Below are positions 44,908 to 54,385 of a stretch of 64,000 nt of DNA, in pieces. The stretch is from contig NZ_JASHKR010000013.1 in the NCBI RefSeq assembly GCF_030056815.1, positions 46,618-110,617 of the forward strand, in the 5' to 3' direction. Below the pieces are notes generated by a model. It saw only the letters and a list, made by a program, of their open reading frames with translations, did no database searches and was not told where the DNA came from. The position numbers were made by a program, and so were the translations under genes. Source of the DNA: Rhodococcus sp. IEGM 1379 (GTDB lineage: Bacteria > Actinomycetota > Actinomycetes > Mycobacteriales > Mycobacteriaceae). The stretch's first letter is position 1; each line of letters starts with the position of its first letter.

Positions 44908-45708
44908 ATGGCCACCACCCCCCATATCCGACCATCGACCGAAACGTCCACGGGCACCGAATCAGCCGATCGCGTCGCGGACGTCCTTCTGGCCTTCGCT
45001 CAGTCCGAACGTGCGCTCGGTGTCTCGGAAATCGCGCGAAACCTCGAGCTGAGCAAAGCAGTCGTGCACCGAATCCTGCAGTCGCTCGCATCTCGCTCGA
45101 TCGTGCAACCGGTGACCGGCGAAGCAACGTATTCCCTCGGTCCCGCGGCGATCGGACTGGGAACCAAGGCATGGAGCCAATTGGATGTACGCTCCATCGC
45201 TGCTCCGGTGCTGCGCGAACTCAGAGAGCAGACACTCGAAACCGCAACACTGTCGGCACTTGTCGGCCACCGCCGTGTCTACCTGGATCAGTACGAGAGT
45301 CCACAAGAAGTGAAGATGGTCGTCGAGATCGGGCCTCAGTACCCGCTACATTCCGGAGCCTCGAGCCGCGCCATTCTTGCCTTCCTGCCCGAACATTTTG
45401 CCGTCGAGGCTTTACGAGAACTGCAAGGCACGACCCCGGCCGCCGACGCCGACGCGTTCTTTGCCCTACTCGCCGAAATTCGGGAACTCGGATACGCCAC
45501 CTCACTCGACGAACGCAATACCGGCGCCGCTTCCATCGCGGCACCGTTCTTCGACGCGGCCGATCACGTTCTCGGGTCGGTCAGCTCGTCCGGGCCGGCC
45601 TTCCGATATTCCTCCACCGCGGACGAGAAACACACCATCCACGCCCGCCAGGTACTCACTGCGGCCGAATCGATCACTCACATCATGAAATCGCGAGCCA
45701 CTCGATGA
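44908..45708 (+). CDS. IclR-family regulator
   Basis: 266 residues from the ATG at 44908, with GAAGGAAGG upstream. The N-terminal winged HTH (ADRVADVLLAFAQSERALGVSEIARNLELSKAVVHRILQSLASRSIV, SLGPAAIGLG) and the C-terminal effector domain (VEIGPQYPLHSGASSRAILAFLP, GYATSLDERNTGAASIAAPFFD) are complete. It is divergent from the ABC operon and overlaps the MmgE/PrpD gene by ATGA, so it is likely to control both in response to the pathway substrate. Confidence 0.92.
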   Translation: MATTPHIRPSTETSTGTESADRVADVLLAFAQSERALGVSEIARNLELSKAVVHRILQSLASRSIVQPVTGEATYSLGPAAIGLGTKAWSQLDVRSIAAPVLRELREQTLETATLSALVGHRRVYLDQYESPQEVKMVVEIGPQYPLHSGASSRAILAFLPEHFAVEALRELQGTTPAADADAFFALLAEIRELGYATSLDERNTGAASIAAPFFDAADHVLGSVSSSGPAFRYSSTADEKHTIHARQVLTAAESITHIMKSRATR

Positions 45709-47078
45709 TCGGAGTAACGAAGTACACCTCCGCACAACATGTTTCCGCTGTAAACGCACTGGCGGAGACTGCCACTGCGCTGCGCGGTCACGCACTTCCG
45801 CGATCACTGGAAGATCGAGTCTCCGTACTACTCCAGGATCTGTTCGCGGTGACAGTCGCGGGGGCACGGACCGGGGAGCTGCGCGAACTGACGCGGAACT
45901 GGGTAGCGGAGGCCGGTGAAACCGCACCCTTGGGAAGCGCAATTCGAACGAATGTGGAGACGGCAACCGTCCTCGACGCGATTGCATCATGCGCGCTGGA
46001 GCTCGACGAGGGAAACAAGTACGCCGCCGGCCACCCTGCCGCTCACGTCGTACCGGCAGCAATTGCCGCGGTACGTCTGAGCAAAGTGCCAGTCAGCGGA
46101 CGAACCTTCCTCACCGCCGTTGTTGCCGGGTACGAAGTGGCATCACGCTTCGGTTACGCGTTGACTCGAAACGATCGCTGGCACACACACGGCCACTGGG
46201 GTGCAACTGGCGCAGCGGCAGCGGCTGCAATGGTGTGGAATGCAGATGTCGACGTCGTGGCCGCTGCCATCGACGGATCATCTGCACTCATTCACGTTGC
46301 GCCGTGGGCACTGGTCCTGGACGGAAACTTCGCGCGAAACCTGTGGATCGCAGGCGCGGTGCGAGCGGGACTGGATGCCGCACGACTCGCGGCGGCCGGT
46401 CTGGTACACAACTCCGGCGCCATCGAGCACACGCTCGGCGATATCGTCGGCAGTCTGGACCTAGACCGGCTCACCGAAGATCTCGGCCGACGCTGGCTCA
46501 CGTTGGAGGGGTATGCAAAGCAGCATGCAAGTTGCTCGTACACCCACGCGGCGATCGATACCGTTCAGAGCTTGCGTGCACATGCTAGCTGGACTGCAGA
46601 AGACGTCGAACATGTTCACGTTCAGACCCATTCGCTGGCCGAACCGCTTTTCGGTCGCCGGCCGTCAACTCGACTGGGCGCGATGTTCTCGTTGCCATTC
46701 GTTGTCGCAGCGTCCTTTGTTGCGGACTCGATCGACGCTGACACACTTGACCCTGCCGGCGGAACTTTCGAGATCGCCGAGCAGTTCAGCAAACGAGTCA
46801 CCGTCGCCACGTCTATCCAGCTCGATGCATTGCTCCCGCAGCGTCGCGTCGCCCAGGTGCAAGTCGAACTGAGAAACGGCGAGCACGTGGCGGCGTCGAC
46901 ACCGAACCCGGTTGGCGATGTCGATCATTTTCCCATGGACCGTAACGCAATTCGCGCGAAGTCCGTCCGATTGATCGGCGAGGCTGATGCGAGTGTGATC
47001 ACGGAGATCGTTGACAAGCTCGCTGCCAGCGAGGACGTTGCAAGTCTGATCGGCGCGCTGAGGTCCCTCGGGAACTGA
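45705..47078 (+). CDS. MmgE/PrpD-family protein
   Basis: 457 residues from the ATG at 45705, which overlaps the regulator stop. LQDLFAVTVAGARTGELRELTRNW, SIELDEGNKY-like (CALELDEGNKYAAGHPAAHVVPAAIAAV), WHTHGHWGATGAAAAAAM and EGYAKQHASCSYTHAAIDTVQSL match the MmgE/PrpD fold. The family includes 2-methylcitrate dehydratase and cis-aconitate decarboxylase. It probably transforms a di- or tricarboxylate imported by the divergent transporter. The exact reaction cannot be read from sequence. Confidence 0.85.
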   Translation: MIGVTKYTSAQHVSAVNALAETATALRGHALPRSLEDRVSVLLQDLFAVTVAGARTGELRELTRNWVAEAGETAPLGSAIRTNVETATVLDAIASCALELDEGNKYAAGHPAAHVVPAAIAAVRLSKVPVSGRTFLTAVVAGYEVASRFGYALTRNDRWHTHGHWGATGAAAAAAMVWNADVDVVAAAIDGSSALIHVAPWALVLDGNFARNLWIAGAVRAGLDAARLAAAGLVHNSGAIEHTLGDIVGSLDLDRLTEDLGRRWLTLEGYAKQHASCSYTHAAIDTVQSLRAHASWTAEDVEHVHVQTHSLAEPLFGRRPSTRLGAMFSLPFVVAASFVADSIDADTLDPAGGTFEIAEQFSKRVTVATSIQLDALLPQRRVAQVQVELRNGEHVAASTPNPVGDVDHFPMDRNAIRAKSVRLIGEADASVITEIVDKLAASEDVASLIGALRSLGN

Positions 47079-47217
47079 CACCCGTCATTTCGCAAAGCTC
47101 GCCTCTCCATGCCTGGAAGGTCGGCGGGCTAGCCTCGGGCTTGCGTGCGTCCATCCGATACACCCAAAGGTGTTATCGGCTTTGATCTTTGCAGCTATGA
47201 CAGTGCCGTCGTGGGGG

Positions 47218-47775
47218 TTACGACGAGTGTGCACGTCGGTGAAGGGATGCCCAGTGCGTCGCCAGAATCGTTGCACTGATTCCGAAGACGAGCCAGGTGA
47301 TTGCAGCGGCGACAACTCCTGTGACGAAGAACCCGAGAAGCAGTCCCGCGACTACGTTCACGATGATCAACACGGCAGATCCGGCCAATCCGAGGGAAGT
47401 ACGAATTGGGGCGAACGTGATCGTCCGTGTGACTTCCTTCAAGGGGCCGGCGGCGGCTGCCGACAATACGGGCAGGGACATCACGGCGACGAGAAGAGGC
47501 AGAATCGGGTTCAGTATGCCCGCGACGATTCCGCAGAGCACAGTGACAGTCGCCGCCAGCAACAACCGTGAAGAAAATGGGGTGTCCGTGTGCGCAGCGA
47601 AGCTCATCGTCAACCAGAGTGAGAGGATCAACACCGACGCCGAAGCCAGTACTCGGGCGGCGAACCACCACGACGTCGTCGGGACAGGATCGCCGAGGAC
47701 TAACAGAGCTTGAATCACCGCGCCCACCAGAATGGTCGGCACGTACGTGAGGAGACCACGGCGCAGGCTCTTCAC
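47218..47775 (-). CDS. Integral membrane protein, unknown function
   Basis: 185 residues with five or six hydrophobic segments (LTYVPTILVGAVIQALLVLG, LASASVLILSLWLTMSFAA, LLLAATVTVLCGIVAGIL, NPILPLLVAVMSLPVLSAAAAG, LAGSAVLIIVNVVAGLLLGFFVTGVVAAAITWLVFG). No named family is recognised. The start overlaps the stop of the lipoprotein gene by ATGA, so three genes (phosphoesterase, lipoprotein, membrane protein) form one operon and probably one cell-surface function. Confidence 0.7.
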   Translation of the reverse strand: MKSLRRGLLTYVPTILVGAVIQALLVLGDPVPTTSWWFAARVLASASVLILSLWLTMSFAAHTDTPFSSRLLLAATVTVLCGIVAGILNPILPLLVAVMSLPVLSAAAAGPLKEVTRTITFAPIRTSLGLAGSAVLIIVNVVAGLLLGFFVTGVVAAAITWLVFGISATILATHWASLHRRAHSS

Positions 47776-48113
47776 GGTGCACCGATCGTTCCGTTGCGAT
47801 CGAGGACGGTTTGCACGTCTCCCGAGTAGACGGTTTCGGTGCCGACGACCAGCTTGAACGTGCTCTCGTCCTGGGATGTAGATGTAGCCGTGATGGACTC
47901 GCTGTTCACGGTTTCACCGGTGCATCGCAGTTCGAGACCTTCGCCGGAACATACCGGTGCCACGAGGATATCGATGTTTTTCTCGAGCAGCACTTCGTTG
48001 GTCGCGTAGCGCATGTCGGCGATTCCAGCCCCGCCCACTGGTGCGAGGGCGTCGACCTGGGAGCATCCGCCGAGCGTCACCACCAGGGCGACTCCCACGG
48101 CGAGCCGCCTCAC
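47772..48113 (-). CDS. Small lipoprotein, unknown function
   Basis: 113 residues. MRRLAVGVALVVTLGGCSQ is a lipoprotein signal with the anchor Cys at about residue 17. The mature part has a short pair of cysteines (VCSGEGLELRCTGE) that may form a disulfide, and a beta-rich end (STFKLVVGTETVYSGDVQTVLD). No family recognised. It overlaps the phosphoesterase stop and the membrane protein start by ATGA. Confidence 0.7.
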   Translation of the reverse strand: MRRLAVGVALVVTLGGCSQVDALAPVGGAGIADMRYATNEVLLEKNIDILVAPVCSGEGLELRCTGETVNSESITATSTSQDESTFKLVVGTETVYSGDVQTVLDRNGTIGAP

Positions 48114-49897
48114 CGCTGTGCCCGCTGTTGGTAGGAGAGCAGGCGGGCGTGCTCGTCGAGGTGCTGTTGTTCAAGCGATGCGTCGGTGACGATTTCCATG
48201 TCGAATGGTGCGGGCAGGAGGAGTTCGGTGTTGCGGTCCAATGCTGATCCTCTTCTCATCAAAGGGTTCTCGGCCCAGTCGTTAGCTGCCAGTTCGCGGC
48301 TCTGCGACGCAAGATCGAGGTAGCCGCCGGAGGCGCCAGGAGTGATCGGAGACGCGTGGTCGAGAACGGTGGTGAAGAGCGATAAAGTTCCGTCGCGGTT
48401 GTCGACGATCTCGACGGTCTGCTGTTGCTGCGGGAAATCGATGCAGGACGCGGTGGTGATCTCCCAGAATCCATGATCGCCGCCTCGGTGCGCCAGGATC
48501 TGGTTCTGATGAGTGTGACCGTTCAACCAGCCGATCACTACCGGATATTTCAACAGTAGATCGACGAACTCCTCAGCCCCGTAAAGTTTCTTGTTCACCC
48601 CTGGACGCTGAGCGCGGTTCTCCAGGGTCAGACTGTTGTGGTGAGTGAGGATCAGTACGAGCTTCTTCTGAGCCTGAGCTAGTTCCAATTGTTCTCGGAG
48701 CCAGTCGAACTGATCCTCGGGTACTGCTCCGTCGGCACCGGCGACCGCATTGCAGGTGTCGAGTCCGAATGCCCGAACATGTGGCGTCATATCCGTAGAC
48801 CACCAGGTTTCGCCCGTATCCAGATTGTGTTGGGTGAATCCGTGTCCGATCGGGCCTGGTGTATCAGCGGTATTGAAGTGTTCGGCCATGAACTCGCGCT
48901 GTTCGAACAGATAGCGTTGCGGATCTGCTGTGACACGTCGGAAGCCGGGCCGAGTTCCGGCTTGCACGCCTAGCGCGTCGATCATCCGCTGCAGCGGACT
49001 TGCCGTGGCGGTATAACCGGCGAGCGCGGACGTCGCGGTCGCTTGCAGTGTGTACGATTTCTCAGATCCGACGGCAAGCGAATGCAGTTGCGAAGACAAG
49101 TCGAACGTGCCGAGCAGAAGGGTGTCGTGGTTGCCGTATACCGCGTACCACGGCACCGGCAGGCCTACCGATTCGACGGGCTCGGCGATCGCGTCGTTCA
49201 GCAGTCGGGGCAATGTCGGAAATCCGTATTCTCCGAACGACCCTCCCGACGGGTCATCCGGTCGGTATGCCCATTGCGCGTCCGGCCAGGCTTGGACGCC
49301 CTCGAACGTCGTCAGTGATCCGCTGTTCGGTGTGACCGGTACACCGTCGAGAACGTCGATGTACCAGCGCAGTTCGAGGTGTGAGTGCATATCCGCGCTG
49401 TCGCCGGTCACTGTCGCGGCACCGAGTGGCGCACCTGTGACCGGGCTGATGGTGTTGTCGGCGAACGATTTGACCATCGCAGCGGTCACGTGGACGGTCA
49501 GAGGATCCTGTGGGTGGAATGCAGAACCCCACGCCGCGTGGTTTTGGACGATCATCGGTTCGATTCGCGCGGGTGATTGCGCGTCGATGACGTGCATATC
49601 CGACAGGTGGCCGAGGTACAGAATCGACCGCCGGGTTTGCGCCCTGGCCTCGGCCGGTGCTCTGCGCAGAATGTCCAGGCGCGGCAGATGCTCCTCACCC
49701 GGGCCTGCCCTCAACGTCCGATACGAATGCGCGTCTCCCGCAGCACGAAGAATCGTTCCGGTCAGCGTCGAAGGCGCAGCTCCTGTAGGAGTCTGCGCAA
49801 ACGCCACGCGGCTCCCCAGTAGAGCAGGAGTGACGCCCCACAGCGCGGCCAATGCGGCCGTCAGGCTTATGAACTGACGACGAGACAACCCGGGCAT
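48110..49897 (-). CDS. Tat-exported metallophosphoesterase-like protein
   Basis: 595 residues. LSRRQFISLTAALAALWGVTPALLGSRVAFA is a twin-arginine signal. Calcineurin-type metal motifs are in order: YLGHLSDMHVID, VTGDSADMHSH, YAVYGNHDTLLLG, LILTHHNSL and GWLNGHTHQN. The long central region is typical of the TIGR03767-type actinobacterial family. It would act outside the membrane on a phosphoester. It is the first gene of a three-gene operon with the lipoprotein and the membrane protein. Confidence 0.88.
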   Translation of the reverse strand: MPGLSRRQFISLTAALAALWGVTPALLGSRVAFAQTPTGAAPSTLTGTILRAAGDAHSYRTLRAGPGEEHLPRLDILRRAPAEARAQTRRSILYLGHLSDMHVIDAQSPARIEPMIVQNHAAWGSAFHPQDPLTVHVTAAMVKSFADNTISPVTGAPLGAATVTGDSADMHSHLELRWYIDVLDGVPVTPNSGSLTTFEGVQAWPDAQWAYRPDDPSGGSFGEYGFPTLPRLLNDAIAEPVESVGLPVPWYAVYGNHDTLLLGTFDLSSQLHSLAVGSEKSYTLQATATSALAGYTATASPLQRMIDALGVQAGTRPGFRRVTADPQRYLFEQREFMAEHFNTADTPGPIGHGFTQHNLDTGETWWSTDMTPHVRAFGLDTCNAVAGADGAVPEDQFDWLREQLELAQAQKKLVLILTHHNSLTLENRAQRPGVNKKLYGAEEFVDLLLKYPVVIGWLNGHTHQNQILAHRGGDHGFWEITTASCIDFPQQQQTVEIVDNRDGTLSLFTTVLDHASPITPGASGGYLDLASQSRELAANDWAENPLMRRGSALDRNTELLLPAPFDMEIVTDASLEQQHLDEHARLLSYQQRAQR

Positions 49898-49929
49898 AGC
49901 ACTCCTCGATCTTGGCTAGCGGAAGAATA

Positions 49930-50378
49930 CAACGAGGTGTCAACGACGGGCTGGAACTTGCCCCCGTTGTGAACCAGTCCACCGGGTCGAGGTTGACTCC
50001 ATCCGGTATGGGTTCTGGCCAGAACAGTGTCAGTACGTCGTGGTCTTGGAAGAGGTCGTCGAGGGTGCCGTCCCAATCGTCGTCGTTCTTGTGCAGGGGA
50101 AGACGGGTGATGTCGTCGATGAACCGGTCTGCGGTCATGGCTGTGTGGGCGCGTCCGATGATCAGATGCAGCGCCATTTCCTCACCCGTGCAGCGATGTT
50201 CGGGATCGAGATCCGCATTCGCATCGGCGGAAAGGTCATCAAACGCCCCGAGCCATGGTGCGCCGACACGTCGCATCCTGAGTCCAGGTGCATTCCGGGA
50301 GCTCTGTGAGCGCCGCACACCCGAAACTTGGTTGAACGGGGAGCTCGCCGAGTCGGTGGGCGTCGGCGAATACTGCAT
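49930..50378 (-). pseudogene. Truncated conserved hypothetical gene
   Basis: NQVSGVRRSQSSRNAPGLRMRRVGAPWLGAFDDLSADANADLDPEH, then EEMALHLIIGRAHTAMTADRF, then DDDWDGTLDDLFQDHDVLTLFW, reads as a real protein of unknown function. It is cut near its N-terminus by the IS6 element starting at 50390. It loses its end before 49930, where the frame runs on into the start of the phosphoesterase gene. Confidence 0.55.
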
Positions 50379-50389
50379 CCGCCAACGAA

Positions 50390-51198
50390 ACTGTCAAGTT
50401 GATTGGTGTGCAACAGTTTTCGGTCGCAACAGGACGTCACGCCGAGCAGCACTCAGGTTGCCGGGGTCAGCTCGGTAACCTGATCCCATACCTGGAATCG
50501 GGCGCGTATTTCGGTTCGGTGGTCGGTGGCAGTCATACGGTGCCGCGGTGGGCGGAAGTGCGGGGAGATACGACTGAACGAGGCGAGAAACCTCTGGGTT
50601 GAGCCGACGGTGCGGAAGCCTTTCATCGCGCGTTCGCGTTGCCGGGTCGGTTGATGGGAGTTCTCCGCGCGGCTGTTCAAATATTTGTTCTGCCGGTGCT
50701 CGACCGTCGACATTATCTGCCGGTGCGCAACCCGATACGAACCGAACTTGTCGGTGATCAGCAACCACGGCCGACAGCCTTGTTTCTTCAATAGGGTCCG
50801 AAAGAACCTGGTCGCAGCCTCCCCGTCCCGCTTTTCTTGGATCAGAATGTCGATAACATTCCCGTGCTGGTCTACCGCTCGCCACAAGTACTTCCGCACC
50901 CCGCCGACCTTGACGAACACCTCGTCGAGATGCCACTTATCGCCAAGCCGGGGTGGCTATCTGCCGTAGCCGGCGGGCGTACTCGGGCCCGAACCTCGCA
51001 CACCAGGTGCGGATCGTCTCGTACGACACCGCTATTCCACGCTCAGCCATGAGTAACTCGATCTCGCGGAACGAAAGCGTGAACCGGTCGTACAGCCATA
51101 CGCAGTGGGAGATGATCTCCCGCGGAAACCGGAACCCCTTGTACGTCGACGACACCCGCAGATCATCCCAGATCAGGCATTTTCAACAACTTGACAGT
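50390..51198 (-). mobile_element. IS6-family element, near full length, frameshifted
   Basis: The ends are ACTGTCAAGTTG (50390-50401) and its inverted copy CAACTTGACAGT (51187-51198), giving about 809 bp, normal for IS6. The transposase on the minus strand has the N-terminal HTH (FPREIISHCVWLYDRFTLSFREIELLMAERGIAVSYETIRTWCARFG, 51155 to 50950) and then the catalytic part (KVGGVRKYLWRAVDQHGNVIDILIQ to SRISPHFRPPRH, 50920 to 50453). A lesion near 50945 puts the two parts in different frames. No flanking direct repeat is evident. Confidence 0.88.
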
Positions 51199-51204
51199 GC
51201 CGTT

Positions 51205-51493
51205 TCGATGTATGCCACAGGGAAAAAGCGGTGTGGAGGGGTTTATCAGACACCTCGCTGCTGAGACAGGACAGTTCGGCGTTACTGCGAATATTCTGGC
51301 GCTAGGGCATCAGAAGAATCTCGAGGACCGCATGTCTCAGGAGTCGCTCGACGCGATTATCTCGACCATTCCGATCGGCCGACTCGGAGACGCTGCAGAG
51401 GTGGGGGCAGCGTGCGTCTATCTATCATCGGACGAGTCAGCTGGAATGACCGGACAGACAATAGATTTCAATGGTGGTTCGCAGACTCGTTAG
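51205..51493 (+). pseudogene. C-terminal fragment of a short-chain dehydrogenase
   Basis: GVEGFIRHLAAETGQFGVTANILALGHQKN, then [39 protein letters not shown], is the end of an SDR after the catalytic Tyr-Lys. The front of the gene was lost at the IS6 border (51198). It is not the same gene as the SDR tail at 37102. Confidence 0.8.
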
Positions 51494-51589
51494 TTTGTCG
51501 AGAGTAGTCGGTCCGATTGCTCGTTTCTCGACTGTGCTGTGATAGCTGCGGCTGGTGGTGCATGGGCTCTGGTTGCTCACCAGGCGCAG

Positions 51590-51800
51590 TGAATTCGCCA
51601 ACCGCGCTCGGCGGAGACGGTGACCGACCGGCAGCTCGTCGACGTTGATGCCGACCATTGCTTCGCCCAGTCCGCGGGAGACCTTCGCGAGCACGTCCGG
51701 GTCGTCGAAGAACGTGGTGGCCTTGACGACGGCCTCGGCGCGCTGCTGCGGGTTACCCAACTTGATTCCGAACCTTGCCGGCAAAGCACCGGTCTTCAGT
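51590..51800 (-). pseudogene. pdxS 3' fragment
   Basis: The minus strand encodes [48 protein letters not shown], the conserved end of the PdxS subunit of pyridoxal 5'-phosphate synthase. An extra C after HRL shifts the expected AERGW end out of frame. The catalytic first two thirds are missing. It is therefore not functional. Confidence 0.8.
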
Positions 51801-52005
51801 GGCACGACTGACTGCAGCGCATGAACTGCTCGACTCCCCAGTCGTGTGCGCCGCGGCCTTGATACACGAGTGTTGCGCTGCAACGAGATTGATGCTCAGT
51901 CCGCGTCCCGACTATTGGGACGCTTCCCGGTATCTATTGCAATCCATCGCTACTGTCCAATGATTGCCCTCAACCCGTCGCTGCAGCGAAGAGATTGGAC
52001 GAAAA

Positions 52006-52917
52006 GTGAACACCGGAATCTCGATTGATCTGGAAACGCTGCTCGCCGAACGCGAGATCGCACGTGCCATTACTCGCTTCGCCCGCGCAATGGACGACCG
52101 CGAATGGGAAGAATTGCACGCCATCTTGCTGCCCGACGCCACAGCGGAACTGGGCACCGGCACTTTGCACGGTCCTGCAGAGGTCGAAGCACTGATTCGC
52201 TCGTTCCTCGACGACTGCGGACCCACCCAACACCTGCTGGGAAACATGCTGATCGACGTGAACGGGACCACCGCAACCAGTCGCACCTACGTGAGCGACC
52301 TGCATCTAGGTGTGGGGGACAGAGCCGGGATCAGCTTCTCTACCCTCGGGGACTATCACGATCGCTGGCGTCGAGTCGACGGTACGTGGCGGATGAGCCA
52401 TCGCACCAAGAAGATGCGTGGCACAACAGGCTCGATCGAGGTCCTCGGCAGCGGGCCGAGCATCGACCCCACACCGCGGCCACACCCCAATTCGGATACC
52501 GCAGCAGAGGACATCAATGCCCTCACTCGACTTAAGGCCCGCTACTTCCGCCTGATGGACACCAAGGACTGGACTGGTCTCGCCTCCGTGTTCAGCGATG
52601 ACGTCGTCATCGACATGACTGAAACCGGTGGGGGCATCACCCATTCCGTCGCGGACTACATGCCGTTCCTGCGCGCCAGCATTGAGAATGTCAGTACCGT
52701 CCATCACGGACACACCCCCGAAATCACCCTCACGTCACCCACCACTGCCACCGGGATCTGGGCGATGGAAGACAAACTATGGTGGCCGGCAGGCGGAATA
52801 CTCGAACACCTGCACGGTTACGGCCACTACCACGAGGAATACCGCAAGACCAGTGATGGTTGGCGAATCTGCTTCATGCGTCTGTCTCGACTGCGCACTG
52901 ATACCACTTCCAGCTGA
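52006..52917 (+). CDS. Protein with two tandem SnoaL-like domains
   Basis: 303 residues from the GTG at 52006. The first NTF2-like domain (LLAEREIARAITRFARAMDDREWEELHAILLPDATAELG to WRMSHRTKKMRGTTGS) and the second (ALTRLKARYFRLMDTKDWTGLASVFSDDVVIDM to GWRICFMRLSRLR) are both full length and are joined by a Pro-rich linker. Single-domain SnoaL proteins are about 130-150 residues, so this is a fusion or internal duplication; the halves are only distantly alike. The function is unknown. It is the only intact gene in this debris field. Confidence 0.8.
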   Translation: MNTGISIDLETLLAEREIARAITRFARAMDDREWEELHAILLPDATAELGTGTLHGPAEVEALIRSFLDDCGPTQHLLGNMLIDVNGTTATSRTYVSDLHLGVGDRAGISFSTLGDYHDRWRRVDGTWRMSHRTKKMRGTTGSIEVLGSGPSIDPTPRPHPNSDTAAEDINALTRLKARYFRLMDTKDWTGLASVFSDDVVIDMTETGGGITHSVADYMPFLRASIENVSTVHHGHTPEITLTSPTTATGIWAMEDKLWWPAGGILEHLHGYGHYHEEYRKTSDGWRICFMRLSRLRTDTTSS

Positions 52918-53057
52918 CTGCGCAACTGTCGATTTGAATCGCCTGTGAGTGTTTGTGGTGGCAGGTCCGGAGCTTGGTGACAGGACGACTGCGCCCGTCT
53001 ATAAGAGGACGGATCGCGAGTGGACGGATCGAGAACTGGCGAACTTGGTCCGAGAAC

Positions 53058-53102
53058 GCCACTGAATGTCTTGTCATGTGACCACGACCGAGATTCAGTG
53101 GC
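53058..53102. repeat. 10-bp inverted repeat after the SnoaL fusion gene
   Basis: GCCACTGAAT (53058-53067) and ATTCAGTGGC (53093-53102) are exact reverse complements 25 bases apart. It could be a loose terminator or the edge of a lost mobile element. Confidence 0.35.
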
Positions 53103-53164
53103 GGACTAGATAATCGAAGCCAGGAGTTTTCCTGTTCGAGTTCCGCGAACGCGTCTTGGTCGCC

Positions 53165-53355
53165 CCTTGACCAAGCCTTCGCCCATTGTGTGTAGTTGTT
53201 GATGGTTGCGTCGATACCCACGAAGTCGAGGATCGCATCTGCGCCGCGTTCCCCGGTGCGCTCGCAAATCGCCGCGAGCGTCGCGTCATCAACACCTGCC
53301 AGGGCCTCGTGGGCCCCGAGTTCGAGGGCGCCGCGTCCGACGCTGGCATGTAAGC
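53165..53355 (-). pseudogene. Zinc-type alcohol dehydrogenase fragment
   Basis: In one minus-strand frame: GALELGAHEALAGVDDATLAAICERTGERGADAILDFVGIDATI, matching the NAD-binding middle of medium-chain dehydrogenases. The segments before and after are absent. It is a remnant. Together with 20344-20640 it shows that two different dehydrogenases of this superfamily were broken on this replicon. Confidence 0.65.
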
Positions 53356-53374
53356 AGTTGTTGCTTTCACGCTT

Positions 53375-53522
53375 GTCTTGCTGCGCGGCGTTCGGGCCCG
53401 AATATGCAGCTTCCTCGCGCCGACGTTCTCCCCTCTCTGGTGACAGATGGCACCTCGACGGGGTGTTCCTGAAAATCGACGGGCAACGCCGTTACTTGTG
53501 GTGGTCCGTCGATCAGCACGGC
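53375..53522 (+). pseudogene. IS6-family transposase internal fragment
   Basis: FGPEYAASSRRRSPLSGDRWHLDGVFLKIDGQRRYLWWSVDQHG carries the first catalytic Asp region of an IS6 transposase on the plus strand. It is cut on the right by the end of another IS6 element (53523). Confidence 0.75.
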
Positions 53523-54385
53523 GGCTCTGTCAACTTAACTAAAGATGATTGGGAATCAACAGCATTCGGTCATGCTGGGGTGGATCCTGTTGGTGGGAAA
53601 CCGGGTTCAGGCGGCGGCGGATACGCCGGTGACGTCGTTCCAGGTGGCGAATCGGTCGGTCATTTCGAAAGCGGTAGGCGCTCGCGGTGAGCTTGTGTCG
53701 GCCGGGTCGGAAGTGCGGCGAGATCGCACTGAACACAGCCAGGAATCGTTGTGCCGCAATGGGTGATCGGGAGAACTTCATTGCCGGTTCGCGCTGTCTG
53801 GCGGGTTGGTGCGAGTTCTCGGATCGGTTGTTGAGGTACTTCGAGCGTCGATGTTCGACCGATGGCATCAGGTCTTTTTGCGCCACAACGTAACTGGCGA
53901 GCTTGTCGGTGATCAGCACCTTCGGCACCGGGCCCTTCTTGCGGCATGGGCGAAGAAGCGTTTCGCAGCCTTCGCGCTGCGTCGTAACTGGATTAAGACG
54001 AAAGAGGACATTGCCGTTCTGATCGACCGCCCGCCACAGGTAGTGCCGGATGCCGCCGCTCTTGAGGGACACCTCGCCGGGAAACCATGTGTCGCCGGGT
54101 TCGGGAGCGTGTCGGCGCAGGCCACGCGCGTATTCGCCGCCCGAACTTAGCGCACCATGTACGGATCGTCTCGTGCGAGACGACGATGCCGCGGGCGAGC
54201 ATCAACTCCTCGGCGCCGCGCAAGCTCAAGCTGAACTGGTCGTACAGCCGCACGCACTGCGCGATGATCTCCGCGGGTGAGCGGTGCCGTTTGTACGGCG
54301 ACCGCCTCGAATCCGCCCTTGTCTGGTCCCCACGGCTCATCCGATGATCAGCCCTGGCTGATGGCCCAGTTGAGTTGACGATGCC
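53523..54385 (-). mobile_element. IS6-family element, second type, multiply frameshifted
   Basis: The left end GGCTCTGTCAACTTAACT (53523-53540) and the right end, inverted, GGCATCGTCAACTCAACT (ending 54385) are imperfect terminal repeats of an 863-bp element. The transposase on the minus strand starts MSRGDQTRADSRRSPYKRHRSPAEIIAQCVRLYDQFSLSLRG, then LARGIVVSHETIRTWCAKFG. It changes frame for the rest (SGGIRHYLWRAVDQNGNV, KVLITDKLASYVVAQKDLM, AISPHFRPGRH). At least two lesions. It is related to the relic at 4930-5640. Confidence 0.82.

Noticed and set aside
49050..49877. A 275-codon plus frame opposite the phosphoesterase
   Set aside because: It is antisense to a gene with an intact Tat signal and all metal motifs.
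50390..51198. Target site duplication around the IS6 element
   Set aside because: The 8 bases on the two sides (CCAACGAA and GCCGTTTC) do not match directly, so recombination rather than simple insertion is likely.
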